The notes under the pieces were generated by a model. That model searched no databases. It saw only the letters and a program-made list of their open reading frames with translations, and was not told the origin of the DNA. From Oscillospiraceae bacterium (GTDB taxonomy: Bacteria > Bacillota > Clostridia > Oscillospirales > Oscillospiraceae): DNA of 37,254 nucleotides. Position numbers and translations under genes: made by a program. Where the stretch lies: contig JAFQUN010000125.1 of the NCBI GenBank assembly GCA_017408525.1, positions 1-37,254 of the forward strand. The letters are read 5' to 3'. The first letter of the stretch is position 1. Every line of letters begins with the position of its first letter. Below are positions 1-8,509 of the stretch, one piece after another.

Positions 1-297
1 CATAAGGCTCATCACCAGTGCACCAAGCGGCATTGCAATACCCTCGGAGAGCGTATCCATGAAGTCGAGCCAGCAGTCGTTGAACTCGCCAACGATACCG
101 GTCTCGCTGATGCCGAGCGCACGGAAGGTACCCTGGAAGGGAACGTAGACGCCATTTGCGCCGAGTCCGTCGATGGCAACGATCGCCGCTTCAACCGCAA
201 TAGCGAGGCAGATGAACAAAACGACCTTGGAACGGCTGCTCTTCTTGCCCTTCATCTCCGCGCTGTCGATGAAGTTGGTCGCAACGACTTCGATCAG
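1..297 (-). pseudogene. C-terminal remnant of SNF-family transporter, downstream of an in-frame stop
   Basis: This stretch continues the reading frame of the transporter at 298-1296 without a frameshift, beyond the amber codon at 298-300. It encodes about 99 further residues up to the window edge, opening LIEVVATNFID and containing a hydrophobic segment (VVLFICLAIAVEAAIVAI). This is what the rest of transmembrane helix 8 and helix 9 of a sodium:neurotransmitter symporter should look like. No start codon with a ribosome-binding site is seen, so it is probably not translated on its own unless the stop is read through. The gene runs off the window. Confidence 0.7.
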
Positions 298-1296
298 CTA
301 GATCGAAGAGGAGATGGCAGCGATAGTGACGAGCAGATAGAACACAACGCCGAAGAGAGGACCGACAGTACCCATCGACTGGAACACATCCTGCAGCGTG
401 ACAAAGAGCAGCTTCGGGCCACCGAGCTGCGCGCTCGTACCGTAAGTGGCAACGGCAGCGGGGATCACGGCAAGACCTGCCATCGTGGCAACGATGGTAT
501 CGGCAACAACGATAACGACAGAGTTCTTGACAAGGTTCTCACTCTTTTTAAGATAGGAACCGTAGGTGATCATAACGCCCATCGCAAGGGAGAGCGAAAA
601 GAACATCTGACCGCCGGCCGTTGCAAGGACGGTCAAAAAGCCGGGGGCTTCCTCGATAAAGCCGGCCTCGACCGCGTAGCCGGGGACGAACATGAACTTC
701 AGACCCTCAACAGCGCCCGGGAGCGTGACAGAGCGGATGATAACGATGACGAGCATCACAAAGAGCGCCGGCATACCGATGGTGTTGAACTTCTCGATAC
801 CGCCGGAAACACCGCTGCGGTTGATGAGGTAGCAAAGCAGAATATAGAAAAGCGTGAACACGAGCGCACCAAACTGGTTGGTCAGCATCGAGCCGAACAG
901 GTCGCTTCCCGTTGCCGTGGAAGAAACGCCAAAGGCAAGGTTGCTCAAATTCAGCGCGAGGTACTCCATGCAGTAACCGCCAAGCACGGAATAAAAGCTC
1001 ATAATGACAAACGGTGCAAACACGGCAAGCCAGCCGAGCCACTTAAAGCGCTTGTCGATCTCATTATAGGCGGCGATCGCGCCCTTGCCGGTCTTGCGTC
1101 CCATGGCAAGCTCGGCGATCATGATGACAAAACCGACGAAAAGACCCAGCGCCAGATAGACGATCAAAAACGTAAAGCCGCCGGATTTGCCCATCTTGTA
1201 CGGGAAGCCCCAGATATTACCCAAGCCGACGGCAGAACCGACAGCGGCGAAGATAAATCCGATATTACTCCCCCAGTTTCCTCTTTCCTGACTCAT
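298..1296 (-). CDS. Sodium-dependent transporter (neurotransmitter:sodium symporter family), truncated by in-frame TAG
   Basis: This is an inner-membrane Na+-coupled transporter of the LeuT/SNF fold, probably taking up amino acids; the substrate cannot be told from sequence. The N-terminus carries the family signature GNIWGFPYKMGKSGG (from residue 26, helix 1 unwound region that binds Na+ and substrate). Several hydrophobic helices follow, and the chain ends at AAISSSI in helix 8. Start chosen at 1296 (MSQERGNWG) because AGGAGG lies 8 nt upstream; the longer frame from 1365 runs through the promoter. The ORF is 332 residues where the family has about 440-500, and it stops at a TAG (298-300) where relatives have Ser or Ala. 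The downstream sequence is intact in the same frame, so this is a recent nonsense mutation, a sequencing or assembly error, or readthrough. Confidence 0.85.
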   Translation of the reverse strand: MSQERGNWGSNIGFIFAAVGSAVGLGNIWGFPYKMGKSGGFTFLIVYLALGLFVGFVIMIAELAMGRKTGKGAIAAYNEIDKRFKWLGWLAVFAPFVIMSFYSVLGGYCMEYLALNLSNLAFGVSSTATGSDLFGSMLTNQFGALVFTLFYILLCYLINRSGVSGGIEKFNTIGMPALFVMLVIVIIRSVTLPGAVEGLKFMFVPGYAVEAGFIEEAPGFLTVLATAGGQMFFSLSLAMGVMITYGSYLKKSENLVKNSVVIVVADTIVATMAGLAVIPAAVATYGTSAQLGGPKLLFVTLQDVFQSMGTVGPLFGVVFYLLVTIAAISSSI

Positions 1297-1343
1297 TAAA
1301 AAATCCTCCTGTGTCATTTTTTCAGTCGACATCAGTCTAAGAT

Positions 1344-1372
1344 AAAATACAGCATCTTCCCTCAAATGTCAA
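1344..1372 (-). promoter_or_regulatory. Sigma-A-type promoter for the SNF transporter
   Basis: On the minus strand TTGACA (1372-1367), a 17-nt spacer and TATTTT (1349-1344) lie about 50 nt before the transporter start codon. The -35 is a perfect consensus. Confidence 0.65.
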
Positions 1373-1382
1373 GAGAAGACAG

Positions 1383-1436
1383 AAAAGAATGTGCGCTATT
1401 GTGCGAAAAACCGAGCAAAACAGCGCACATTCTTTT
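1383..1436. repeat. Perfect 15-bp inverted repeat between divergent promoters
   Basis: AAAAGAATGTGCGCT (1383-1397) and its exact reverse complement (1422-1436) are separated by 24 nt. It sits between the transporter promoter (1344-1372, minus) and the promoter of the Lar-like gene (1463-1490, plus), upstream of both -35 boxes. It could be a two-site operator. Low-GC tails make a bidirectional terminator possible, but no gene obviously reads into it. Confidence 0.7.
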
Positions 1437-1462
1437 GCATTTTCCGATTTTATTTTTTTTGC

Positions 1463-1490
1463 TTGCTTTTTTCCCGTCATTGGGTACAAT
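1463..1490 (+). promoter_or_regulatory. Promoter for the Lar-like gene
   Basis: TTGCTT (1463-1468), 16-nt spacer, TACAAT (1485-1490), about 40 nt before the ATG at 1530. Confidence 0.5.
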
Positions 1491-1529
1491 CATAAGAAGG
1501 TACACTACACTTTGAAAAGGAGACCACTC

Positions 1530-1754
1530 ATGGATATTTTCAAGGATATCGAGCTTTTTGACTGCCCGCTCTGCCACGGCGCGGGTCTTTTAGAGGAGGA
1601 AGCCGGCTGGTGCATTTATGCGACCTGCCTTGACTGCGGATGCCACACAGCGGAAGTCCCCTATAAAACGGAGGATGAGCGCATTGAGGCAGCACGCCGC
1701 GCTGCAAACACATGGAACATGGGCAAGGTCATCAGTCACGGTCTTGGAGAATAA
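1530..1754 (+). CDS. Lar-like small zinc-ribbon protein
   Basis: A 74-residue protein with two Cys pairs, CPLCHGAG (from residue 11) and CLDCGCH (about residue 32), followed by an acidic helix ending in AARRAANTWN. The pattern CPxC...C..CG...EAxxxWN is that of the Lar restriction-alleviation family (phage-type, predicted zinc binding). True Lar proteins modulate type I restriction, but many bacterial members are uncharacterised, and no restriction system is in this window. ATG 1530 is chosen for the AAAGGAG about 9 nt upstream; a longer frame from 1389 overlaps the promoter and inverted repeat. It has its own promoter and is followed at once by the promoter of the next gene. Confidence 0.75.
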   Translation: MDIFKDIELFDCPLCHGAGLLEEEAGWCIYATCLDCGCHTAEVPYKTEDERIEAARRAANTWNMGKVISHGLGE

Positions 1755-1764
1755 TGCGTGATGC

Positions 1765-1793
1765 TTGACGCGCACAGCGCATAGCGGTATAAT
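1765..1793 (+). promoter_or_regulatory. Strong sigma-A promoter
   Basis: TTGACG (1765-1770), 17-nt spacer, TATAAT (1788-1793), placed 10 nt after the Lar-like stop codon and 31 nt before the next ATG. Confidence 0.75.
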
Positions 1794-1824
1794 GGCTGCA
1801 AACCAAAGCGGAAGGAGCTCCATC

Positions 1825-2142
1825 ATGACCGATCCCAACAGCAAGACCCCGCACAAGCTGAAAAGAGTGCAGTATCCCGCGACGGCGGGCTTCGTTTACT
1901 ATGCTGTGATAAGCCTTTTTACCGGCATTTCCGACCCGTCGCCCGAAGGTTTTTTGTCCGTTGCGCTCGTCTCGCTTGTCATCAGCGTCGTTGCCTATAT
2001 CTCCTATCGCTATTTCCTCAGCCGTGACGGCGAAGATATGCAGAAGATGTGGTTCGTGTTTATCCTTGCCTATCTCGTTATGTCAAGTCAGCAGCTCACG
2101 ATCGCGTGGGAATTCATCGTCTCCCACACGCCGACGGCTTAA
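1825..2142 (+). CDS. Small multi-pass membrane protein of unknown function
   Basis: A 105-residue protein that I do not recognise. It has a short basic N-terminus (KLKRVQYP) and then three hydrophobic segments, roughly residues 20-36, 44-62 and 76-98, suggesting three membrane passes. No catalytic motif is visible. ATG 1825 follows GAAGGAG at 7 nt spacing. It has a near-consensus promoter (1765-1793) and ends just before a bidirectional terminator (2159-2200), so it is a single-gene transcription unit convergent with recN. Confidence 0.75.
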   Translation: MTDPNSKTPHKLKRVQYPATAGFVYYAVISLFTGISDPSPEGFLSVALVSLVISVVAYISYRYFLSRDGEDMQKMWFVFILAYLVMSSQQLTIAWEFIVSHTPTA

Positions 2143-2158
2143 ATCAAGTTCAATCAAG

Positions 2159-2200
2159 AAAAAATATCTGCCGGTCCTTACGGATCGGCAGATATTTTTT
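2159..2200. terminator. Bidirectional intrinsic terminator
   Basis: A 19-bp stem (2159-2177 with 2182-2200, one G-T wobble, loop TTAC) begins with an A run and ends with a T run, so it can terminate both the small membrane-protein gene (plus) and the OLE-recN operon (minus). The minus-strand recN stop codon overlaps its edge. Confidence 0.9.
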
Positions 2201-3882
2201 TACAGTTTCTTTTTAAATTCCTCCGCAGCGGTCAAAAGCTCCCCGGCACTTGCAAGCAGGGCATCGGTAACGTGACTGCCGCCGGTGATGCGCGCAAGCT
2301 CCGCCGCGCGCTGTGCACGGTCCATGCGCACAACGTGCGTATACGTTCTGCCGTCACGCTCCCCCTTTTCAACGTAAAAGTGCGTATCCGCCATCGCGGC
2401 AAGCTGGGGCAGGTGCGTAACACAGAGGACCTGCTTGCTCCGCGAAACAGCGGCAAGCTTTTCGGCAACACGCTGCGCTGCACGTCCGGAAACGCCGGTA
2501 TCGACCTCGTCAAAGACCAGTGTTGCAACGTGATCCTTTTCGGCAAGCACATTTTTGAGCGCGAGCATCACGCGCGCAAGCTCACCGCCCGAAGCGACAC
2601 GATTGATGGGTTTTAGCTCCTCTCCCACGTTTGCGGACATAAGAAAACGGATGTGATCCGCGCCCGTGGCATCAAATTCCTTTTCGGAAAATTCGACAGA
2701 AAACTGCATCCGCGGCATATCAAGCTCCGTAAGCTCGCGCAAAATGCGCGATTCAAGCATTTTTGCCGCAGCACGGCGCTTTTGGGAAAGCGCACCGGCA
2801 CTCTTTTTCGCCGCTGCCAACTGCGCAGACTCCTCCTCGCGCAGACGTGCAAGCGCATCATCTGCAAAGGCGATCTCGTCAAGCTCTTTTTGTGAACGCG
2901 CAAGATAGGCAAGCATATCCTCGACCGTCGCGCCGTAGCGCTTTTTAAGCCGCGCAAGAAGGCTGAGTCTGCTTTCGATCTGGTCAAGCTCCTCCGGCGA
3001 AAAGGAAAAATCGTCCTTCAAATCGCGCACCGTTTCGGCAAGGTCATATGCCTCACAGCTCACCTGCTTCAATCGTTCCAAAAGTTCTTCAAACGCAGAA
3101 GAGAGCTTCCTCGCCCCGCCGAGCGCACGCTCGGCTTCGCGCAGCTGCGACACAGCACCCATCGAATCGTCACCGCCGTTTAAGAAGTAAGATGCCGATT
3201 CAACGGCAGATGTATACTTCTCGGCGTTTTGCAGGATGCTGCGCCGCTCGCAGAGACGTTCCTCTTCCCCGCTTTCAAGCGCAGCCTCTTCCAGCTCCGC
3301 GATCTGGTAGCGAAGACTGTCGATACGGCGCGCTTTTTCCCCCTCATCCATCTCGAGTGAGCGGATGCGCGCGCGTGTTTTTACCAGCATTTCATAATCG
3401 GCAGCAAACGCCGCAAGCTCTTCTTCCACGTCCGCGCAGCGATCGAGGTAGACACGGTGCTGCTCCTCGTCCAAAAGCTGCTGTCCGTCGTGCTGCCCGT
3501 GAATATTCAAAAGCGCGCTGCCGGCCGCGCGAAGCGGTGAGACCGTGTTGGGACGCCCATTTGCACGGCAGACCTTCTTTCCGTCAGCATGGATCGTGCG
3601 CTGAAGGAGAAGGTTTCCGTCCTCGTCCGGCACGATCCCCTGTTCGGAAAGCTCGGCAAGATCGCCCGAAACACTGTCGAACGCAGCACTCACCATTGCT
3701 TCCGATGCGCCGGTGCGGATAAGGTCACGCGAGGTGCGCTGCCCCAACACCGCGCCGAGCGCGTCAATGACGATCGACTTACCGGCACCCGTCTCGCCCG
3801 TGAGCGCATTGAACCCGCGCTGAAATTCGATATCGGCACGCTCGATGACAGCGATATTTTCAATGTGGAGTATCTGAAGCAT
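2200..3882 (-). CDS. recN: DNA repair protein RecN
   Basis: An SMC-like ATPase acting early in double-strand break repair. The 560-residue length is typical. The Walker A motif GETGAGKS is at residues 29-36, with an ABC-type signature region ASGGELARVMLALK and Walker B LVFDEVDTGVSG near the C-terminus. Between them is a long charged, Leu-rich coiled-coil region (roughly residues 150-380). ATG 3882 follows a G-rich Shine-Dalgarno. It is the last gene of the dxs-tlyA-nadK-argR-recN operon, 15 nt after argR, and ends at the bidirectional terminator. The argR-recN adjacency is widespread in Firmicutes. Confidence 0.97.
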   Translation of the reverse strand: MLQILHIENIAVIERADIEFQRGFNALTGETGAGKSIVIDALGAVLGQRTSRDLIRTGASEAMVSAAFDSVSGDLAELSEQGIVPDEDGNLLLQRTIHADGKKVCRANGRPNTVSPLRAAGSALLNIHGQHDGQQLLDEEQHRVYLDRCADVEEELAAFAADYEMLVKTRARIRSLEMDEGEKARRIDSLRYQIAELEEAALESGEEERLCERRSILQNAEKYTSAVESASYFLNGGDDSMGAVSQLREAERALGGARKLSSAFEELLERLKQVSCEAYDLAETVRDLKDDFSFSPEELDQIESRLSLLARLKKRYGATVEDMLAYLARSQKELDEIAFADDALARLREEESAQLAAAKKSAGALSQKRRAAAKMLESRILRELTELDMPRMQFSVEFSEKEFDATGADHIRFLMSANVGEELKPINRVASGGELARVMLALKNVLAEKDHVATLVFDEVDTGVSGRAAQRVAEKLAAVSRSKQVLCVTHLPQLAAMADTHFYVEKGERDGRTYTHVVRMDRAQRAAELARITGGSHVTDALLASAGELLTAAEEFKKKL

Positions 3883-3897
3883 GCTGCCCCGTCCCCT

Positions 3898-4350
3898 TTA
3901 CTTGAGCATCAGGCGGATCTCTTCGCAAAATTCTGCCGCCGCGTCGCTTGTGCGCATAACAAGGAGCGCCGTGTCGTCACCGGCAAGGCTTCCCACCATA
4001 TAGCTGATGTTCATGCTGTCAAGCGCGGAACAAGCGGCGGATGCAAGCCCCGGCATCGTCTTGATGACGACGATATTCTGCGCAAAGTCGATGCTTACAA
4101 CGCTCTGGCGGAAGATGGCGCGCAGGCGGTCGGCAAAATTCAGCTTCGCTTTCTGGTCGGAAACAGCATACTTATAGCGTCCGCCTCCGGCAGGAGCCTT
4201 GACAAGGTGCATCTGTTTGATATCGCGCGAGATCGTCGCCTGTGTACTGACAACGCCGCTCGCTTTCAAACGCTCGAGAAGCTGCTCCTGTGTTTCAATA
4301 TCTTCGTTGTTTATGATCTCCAGGATCTTGCTCTGTCTGTCAATTTTCAT
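3898..4350 (-). CDS. argR: Arginine repressor ArgR/AhrC
   Basis: A 150-residue transcription regulator of arginine biosynthesis and catabolism, acting as a hexamer with L-arginine as co-repressor. The N-terminal winged helix (residues 1-75) contains the family stretch VSTQATISRDIKQMHLVK. The C-terminal arginine-binding and oligomerisation domain has the motif GSLAGDDTALLVMR, in which the GDDT pair contacts arginine. ATG 4350 has GGGAGG 8 nt upstream, inside the end of nadK, which it overlaps by 11 nt. No arginine genes are in this window, so its targets lie elsewhere. Confidence 0.96.
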   Translation of the reverse strand: MKIDRQSKILEIINNEDIETQEQLLERLKASGVVSTQATISRDIKQMHLVKAPAGGGRYKYAVSDQKAKLNFADRLRAIFRQSVVSIDFAQNIVVIKTMPGLASAACSALDSMNISYMVGSLAGDDTALLVMRTSDAAAEFCEEIRLMLK

Positions 4351-5218
4351 TGTTCAAACCTCCCGGTAGCATTTTCTTGGCGAGGATATCGCAGAAATTC
4401 TTGTTGGAAAGACGGATCAGCCGCGTCACATGCTGCGACTTGACGACCATGACCTCATCGCCGCTGCGAAGGAGAAATGCGCGTCCGCCGTCGACAGAAA
4501 GGTAGACCTGCTTGCGCCCTGTACTGCCGGTGCGGACGGTAACGCTGCGCTTTGAGGAAAGAACGTAGGAATTTGCGTGGATCGAGTGCGCGCAGATGGG
4601 GCTTATGATGATATTTTCCGCCGTTGGTTCAACAACAGGACCGCCTGCAGAGAGCGAGTAGCCCGTTGAGCCGGTCGGCGTTGCAACGATGACACCGTCG
4701 CCGGAAACATCGAGAAGCCGTCCCTGCTCGGTAAGGATACTCAGCCGAATGATACGCGAGACAGCGCCCTTTGTCACGACAGCCTCGTTGAGTGCAGCAT
4801 TGCTGTAGATCACGCGGCCTTCTCGTACAACGCTGATGTCGAGCATCATGCGCTCTTCAGTCGTAAATTTTCCGTCTCGAAGCTCACGCAGGCGCACAAG
4901 CTCGTTTTGCTCCAGCTCCGCCATAAAGCCGAGACTTCCGAGATTGACGCCGAGGATCGGAACATCGCGCACCGCCGTATTTTTAGCAAGGTGCAGGATC
5001 GTCCCATCCCCGCCGAAAGCAATGAGCATTTCCGCCTCGCGCAGCTCCTGTTGAAGCGGTGCGACGGAAAGTCCATACGTTTCCGTATTCTCGTCGGTGT
5101 AGAACGGAAGACAAACAGCGGTTTGAAAACCACACTCTTCCAGTATCGTTTTTGCCTGCTTCGCCGCACGCAGCTCATGGTCACGGTGCGGATTCGGGCA
5201 GAGTATCACCTTTTTCAT
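4340..5218 (-). CDS. nadK: NAD kinase
   Basis: Cytosolic NAD+ kinase making NADP+, 292 residues. The catalytic GGDGTIL motif (about residues 70-76) and the conserved TPTGSTGYSLSAGGPV block (about residues 180-195) are both present and intact. Its start overlaps the tlyA stop by 4 nt, its end overlaps the argR start by 11 nt, and no promoter is visible inside, so it is cotranscribed and probably translationally coupled in the operon. Confidence 0.97.
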   Translation of the reverse strand: MKKVILCPNPHRDHELRAAKQAKTILEECGFQTAVCLPFYTDENTETYGLSVAPLQQELREAEMLIAFGGDGTILHLAKNTAVRDVPILGVNLGSLGFMAELEQNELVRLRELRDGKFTTEERMMLDISVVREGRVIYSNAALNEAVVTKGAVSRIIRLSILTEQGRLLDVSGDGVIVATPTGSTGYSLSAGGPVVEPTAENIIISPICAHSIHANSYVLSSKRSVTVRTGSTGRKQVYLSVDGGRAFLLRSGDEVMVVKSQHVTRLIRLSNKNFCDILAKKMLPGGLNNEN

Positions 5219-6030
5219 GCGTTTACCTGCTCCTTCAGCGTTTGATGCGAGCTTTCAACGAGCGCCTTTAGATCGAAACTGCGCTCATCACCCGCACCTT
5301 TTTGGATATATGCGAGGTATTCAATATTCCCCTCCGGTCCACGGATGGGAGAGAACGTCAAATCAAGAACTGTAAAGTTATTTTCCTTTGCATGAACAAG
5401 GAAGTTTTGAAGCACTTCTTCGTGGACAGCGGCATCGCGGACGACACCTTTTTTGCCGACTTTTTCGCGCCCCGCCTCAAACTGCGGCTTGACAAGACAC
5501 ACCGCGTGTGCGCCCTCTTTCAAAACAGCGCCGAGCGAGGGCAGGATGAGCGCAAGGGAAATAAACGAAACATCGACCGAGGCAAAGTCCAGCGGGTCAG
5601 CGATCTGCTCACGCGTGAGGTAACGGGCGTTCGTGCGCTCCATGCACACGACGCGCTCGTCACTTCGCAATTTCCACGCAAGCTGGTTGTAGCCGACATC
5701 GACGGCATAGACCTTCACCGCGCCGTTTTGCAGCATACAGTCGGTAAAGCCGCCCGTCGACGCACCGATATCACCGCATATGAATCCTTTCAGGTCGAGT
5801 GAAAAAGATGAGATCGCCTTTTCCAGCTTCAACCCGCCGCGGCTGACATATTGCAGCGTGCGTCCGTGGAGCTCGATCTGTGCATTGTTTGGAACATTTG
5901 TGCCCGGTTTGTCGACGCGCTGATTGTCAACAAAGACAGCACCACTCATGATAATGCTCTGTGCGCGGGTGCGGCTTTCGGCAAAACCGCGCTCGACAAG
6001 CAGCACGTCCAGTCTTGTTTTATTGCTCAT
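5215..6030 (-). CDS. tlyA: TlyA-family rRNA 2'-O-methyltransferase
   Basis: A 271-residue protein with an N-terminal S4 RNA-binding domain (RLDVLLVERGFAESRTRAQ, residues 5-23) and a Rossmann methyltransferase domain (GDIGASTGGFTDCMLQNGA, about residues 87-105, the SAM-binding loop). Relatives methylate ribose in 16S/23S rRNA; in Firmicutes this protein is often listed as a hemolysin-like YqxC. It overlaps dxs by 11 nt and nadK by 4 nt. Confidence 0.95.
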   Translation of the reverse strand: MSNKTRLDVLLVERGFAESRTRAQSIIMSGAVFVDNQRVDKPGTNVPNNAQIELHGRTLQYVSRGGLKLEKAISSFSLDLKGFICGDIGASTGGFTDCMLQNGAVKVYAVDVGYNQLAWKLRSDERVVCMERTNARYLTREQIADPLDFASVDVSFISLALILPSLGAVLKEGAHAVCLVKPQFEAGREKVGKKGVVRDAAVHEEVLQNFLVHAKENNFTVLDLTFSPIRGPEGNIEYLAYIQKGAGDERSFDLKALVESSHQTLKEQVNA

Positions 6031-7870
6031 GGCACACCTCCATCACGCAGCGCACAAACGCTTCGGCATCGAGTCCCGCCGCATGGCGAAGCTCACTGAC
6101 CGTGCCGTGGGCAACGATACTTTTTCCAAGATTTTTCAGAATAAGCCGTTTCGGGGCAAGACCGTTCTCCGCAAGAATACCGGCAATACGCTGTCCCACA
6201 CAGCCGGCGCCGATGCACTCCTCCGCGATAAGCAGGCGATGGCAGCGCCCGATCTCCATAGCCGTTTCCCGCGAAATAGGCGAGATCTGGTTGAGCTTCA
6301 CAACACCCGCGCGGACGCCGCTCTGCGCAAGAATATCTGACGCGCGCAAAAGCTCGTCGACCATCGTGCCGTAGCCCAAAAGTGTGATATCCTCCCCTCC
6401 GCGGAGGGTAACGACCGGCGCATCGGCACAGCAATCGCGGTACACGCCCTCTCCCCCGCGCGGATAGCGCACAGCAACAGGTCCGTCCATCTCCAGCACG
6501 GCGCGGCGCAGCATCACACGAAGCTCCGCAAAGCTTGCAGGGCAAAGGACCGTCATGTTGGGAATACCCGATAAAAACAGCGGATCAAAGCAGCCGTGGT
6601 GTGTCTCCCCGTCCGCACCGACGAGCCCCGCACGGTCAACAGCAAGCACAACGTGCAAATTGGAAAGGGCAGCATCGTGGATCAGCGAATCGTATGCGCG
6701 CTGCAAAAAACTGGAGTAAACGGCAAAAACCGGAACGATCCCCTGTGCTGCCATGCCCGCTGCCATCGTAACAGCGTGCGCCTCGGCAATGCCGACGTCA
6801 AAAAAGCGGTCGGGATAGGTCTTAGCAAAACGCGTAAGCATCGTACCATCCGTCATCGCCGCAGTGATGGCGCAAACACGCGCATCCTGCGCGGCGAGAG
6901 CACAGATCTCCTCTCCAAAAACAGAGGAAAAGCTTGCGCTCTCCCGCATTTCCACGCCGCGCTCGGGATCAAATACACCGACACCGTGATAGGACGAGGG
7001 TTCCTCCTCAGCCGGAGCGTAGCCTTTTCCCTTTACGGTGTGGACATGAACAACGACAGGTCTTGCAAGATCACGCGCCCAGCGCAGAACATGGGTGAGC
7101 TGATGGGTGTCGTGTCCGTCGACAGGTCCGAGGTAGGTAAAGCCCATATCCTCAAAAAGACTGCTGTTTGGGAAAAGCGCTTTTTTCAGGTTCGTTTTGA
7201 TACGGTGATTGAAACGGTAGATCTTCGCGCCAAAGTCCGTGTAACCGAGGATACGGCGGTAGGTCTTCTTAAAGCGAAAATACCCGGGTCTCGTTCGAAG
7301 AAGCGACAGATGCCCCGACACCGCGCCGACGTTCGATGCGATCGACATTCCATTGTCGTTCAAAATAACGATCAGCGGCTCACCGGAGCTGCCCGCATCG
7401 TTAAGCCCTTCATACGAAAGCCCGCCCGTAAGCGCACCGTCGCCAATAAGGGCAATGACACTGTAATCGTCTCCCCTGAGCGTCCGCGCGCGCGCCATAC
7501 CGAGCGCAACGGAAACGGAGTTGGACGCATGACCGGCGATAAATGCGTCGTGTTCGCTCTCGTGCGGTTTTGGAAAGCCGGAGATACCGCCAAACTTACG
7601 CAGCGTCGAAAAAAGCTCACGCCGTCCGGTAAGCGCCTTATGAACATAACACTGGTGTCCAACATCGAACACAAGGCGGTCGCGCGCAGTGTCAAACACG
7701 CGGTGTATGGCAACAGTCAGCTCCACCGCACCATGATTCGAGGCAAGGTGTCCGCCTGTTTTGGAGACGCTGTCAACGACAAATGCGCGCAGTTCCCCGC
7801 AGAGGAGGTCAAGCTGCGCGTGGTCGAGTTTTTTTACATCCTGCGGCGAGGAGATATTTTCAAGTATCAA
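6020..7870 (-). CDS. dxs: 1-deoxy-D-xylulose-5-phosphate synthase
   Basis: A thiamine-diphosphate enzyme that condenses pyruvate and glyceraldehyde-3-phosphate, the first step of the non-mevalonate isoprenoid pathway. 616 residues, full length. Visible motifs: HQCYVHKALTGR, the ThDP/Mg site GDGALTGGLSYEGLNDAG, and DRAGLVGADGETHHG in the pyrimidine domain, then a transketolase C-terminal domain. The start is TTG at 7870, with a G-rich Shine-Dalgarno (AGGGGGGAG) a few nucleotides upstream. It lies 11 nt after oapA, the known order in OLE-bearing Firmicutes. Confidence 0.97.
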   Translation of the reverse strand: MILENISSPQDVKKLDHAQLDLLCGELRAFVVDSVSKTGGHLASNHGAVELTVAIHRVFDTARDRLVFDVGHQCYVHKALTGRRELFSTLRKFGGISGFPKPHESEHDAFIAGHASNSVSVALGMARARTLRGDDYSVIALIGDGALTGGLSYEGLNDAGSSGEPLIVILNDNGMSIASNVGAVSGHLSLLRTRPGYFRFKKTYRRILGYTDFGAKIYRFNHRIKTNLKKALFPNSSLFEDMGFTYLGPVDGHDTHQLTHVLRWARDLARPVVVHVHTVKGKGYAPAEEEPSSYHGVGVFDPERGVEMRESASFSSVFGEEICALAAQDARVCAITAAMTDGTMLTRFAKTYPDRFFDVGIAEAHAVTMAAGMAAQGIVPVFAVYSSFLQRAYDSLIHDAALSNLHVVLAVDRAGLVGADGETHHGCFDPLFLSGIPNMTVLCPASFAELRVMLRRAVLEMDGPVAVRYPRGGEGVYRDCCADAPVVTLRGGEDITLLGYGTMVDELLRASDILAQSGVRAGVVKLNQISPISRETAMEIGRCHRLLIAEECIGAGCVGQRIAGILAENGLAPKRLILKNLGKSIVAHGTVSELRHAAGLDAEAFVRCVMEVCHEQ

Positions 7871-7881
7871 TACTCTCCCCC

Positions 7882-8436
7882 CTATTTGCCTCGACGGAAA
7901 AAGTGCATGATGCGCCCCGCGCGGAAAACGACCGCGGTGCAGCAGTCGATGGCGATATTCTTGCCGATCGCCTTACCGCCGATGGTAAGTCCCGAAATAA
8001 GCGCCGTTACAAATATTGAAAGAAGCACGGAGCTGACAGTAAGGCTTCTTTGCAGGTGCGCGACGATCACGGCGGCAGTCGTGCCGCTGACGATGCCGCA
8101 GATGTCACCGACAACATCGTTGCAGAAGTTCGAGACCTTGTCGCTGTTGCGCAGCAGGAAAAGCGCCTCCTCCGCACCCTTCTCACGGTGCGACGCCATC
8201 GAGTGGAACGGACGCGGATCCGCCGCAGTGACGGCGACGCCGATCACGTCAAACACGATACCAAGCAGCACAAACGACAGCAGCACGGCAAGTGCCGGAA
8301 AAAAGTCCGCTCCTTCCAACGCAACGGAGGAAAAAAGGCTCAATACCGCGGAAATAGCAACGGAAATGAAAAAAATACGAATGACCCAGCCTGCGCGCGA
8401 AACGCCGCTGCCCTTTCGCTTTTGCTTTTTTGCCAA
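7882..8436 (-). CDS. oapA: OapA, OLE RNA-associated membrane protein
   Basis: A 184-residue membrane protein with a very basic N-terminus (AKKQKRKGSG) and about four hydrophobic segments (roughly residues 15-40, 43-68, 105-125 and 130-155). The middle carries the family block FHSMASHREKGAEEAL and NSDKVSNFCNDVVGDICG. It resembles the membrane part of DUF21/CorB-CNNM proteins, which is why such genes are often labelled Mg/Co transporter-like. Its place directly between a ~640-nt structured RNA and dxs matches OapA, which binds OLE RNA and brings it to the membrane. Start TTG at 8436, with AGGGGGG 7 nt upstream. The identification rests on length, motifs and synteny; an unrelated DUF21-like protein is the alternative. 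Confidence 0.85.
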   Translation of the reverse strand: MAKKQKRKGSGVSRAGWVIRIFFISVAISAVLSLFSSVALEGADFFPALAVLLSFVLLGIVFDVIGVAVTAADPRPFHSMASHREKGAEEALFLLRNSDKVSNFCNDVVGDICGIVSGTTAAVIVAHLQRSLTVSSVLLSIFVTALISGLTIGGKAIGKNIAIDCCTAVVFRAGRIMHFFRRGK

Positions 8437-8509
8437 GGCTGTGCCCCCCTATTGGATCCGCGCCCGTGCAGAGCGCGGTTTTTCTCGATAAAAGCTAAAC
8501 AACGGCAGC

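Noticed and set aside
298..300. General amber suppression (for example pyrrolysine)
   Set aside because: UAG ends nrdR normally, and no Pyl-dependent methyltransferase gene is present.
6596..8491. 631-codon open frame on the plus strand
   Set aside because: It lies antisense to dxs and oapA, whose motifs and coupling are clear; its translation has low-complexity basic composition and no domains.
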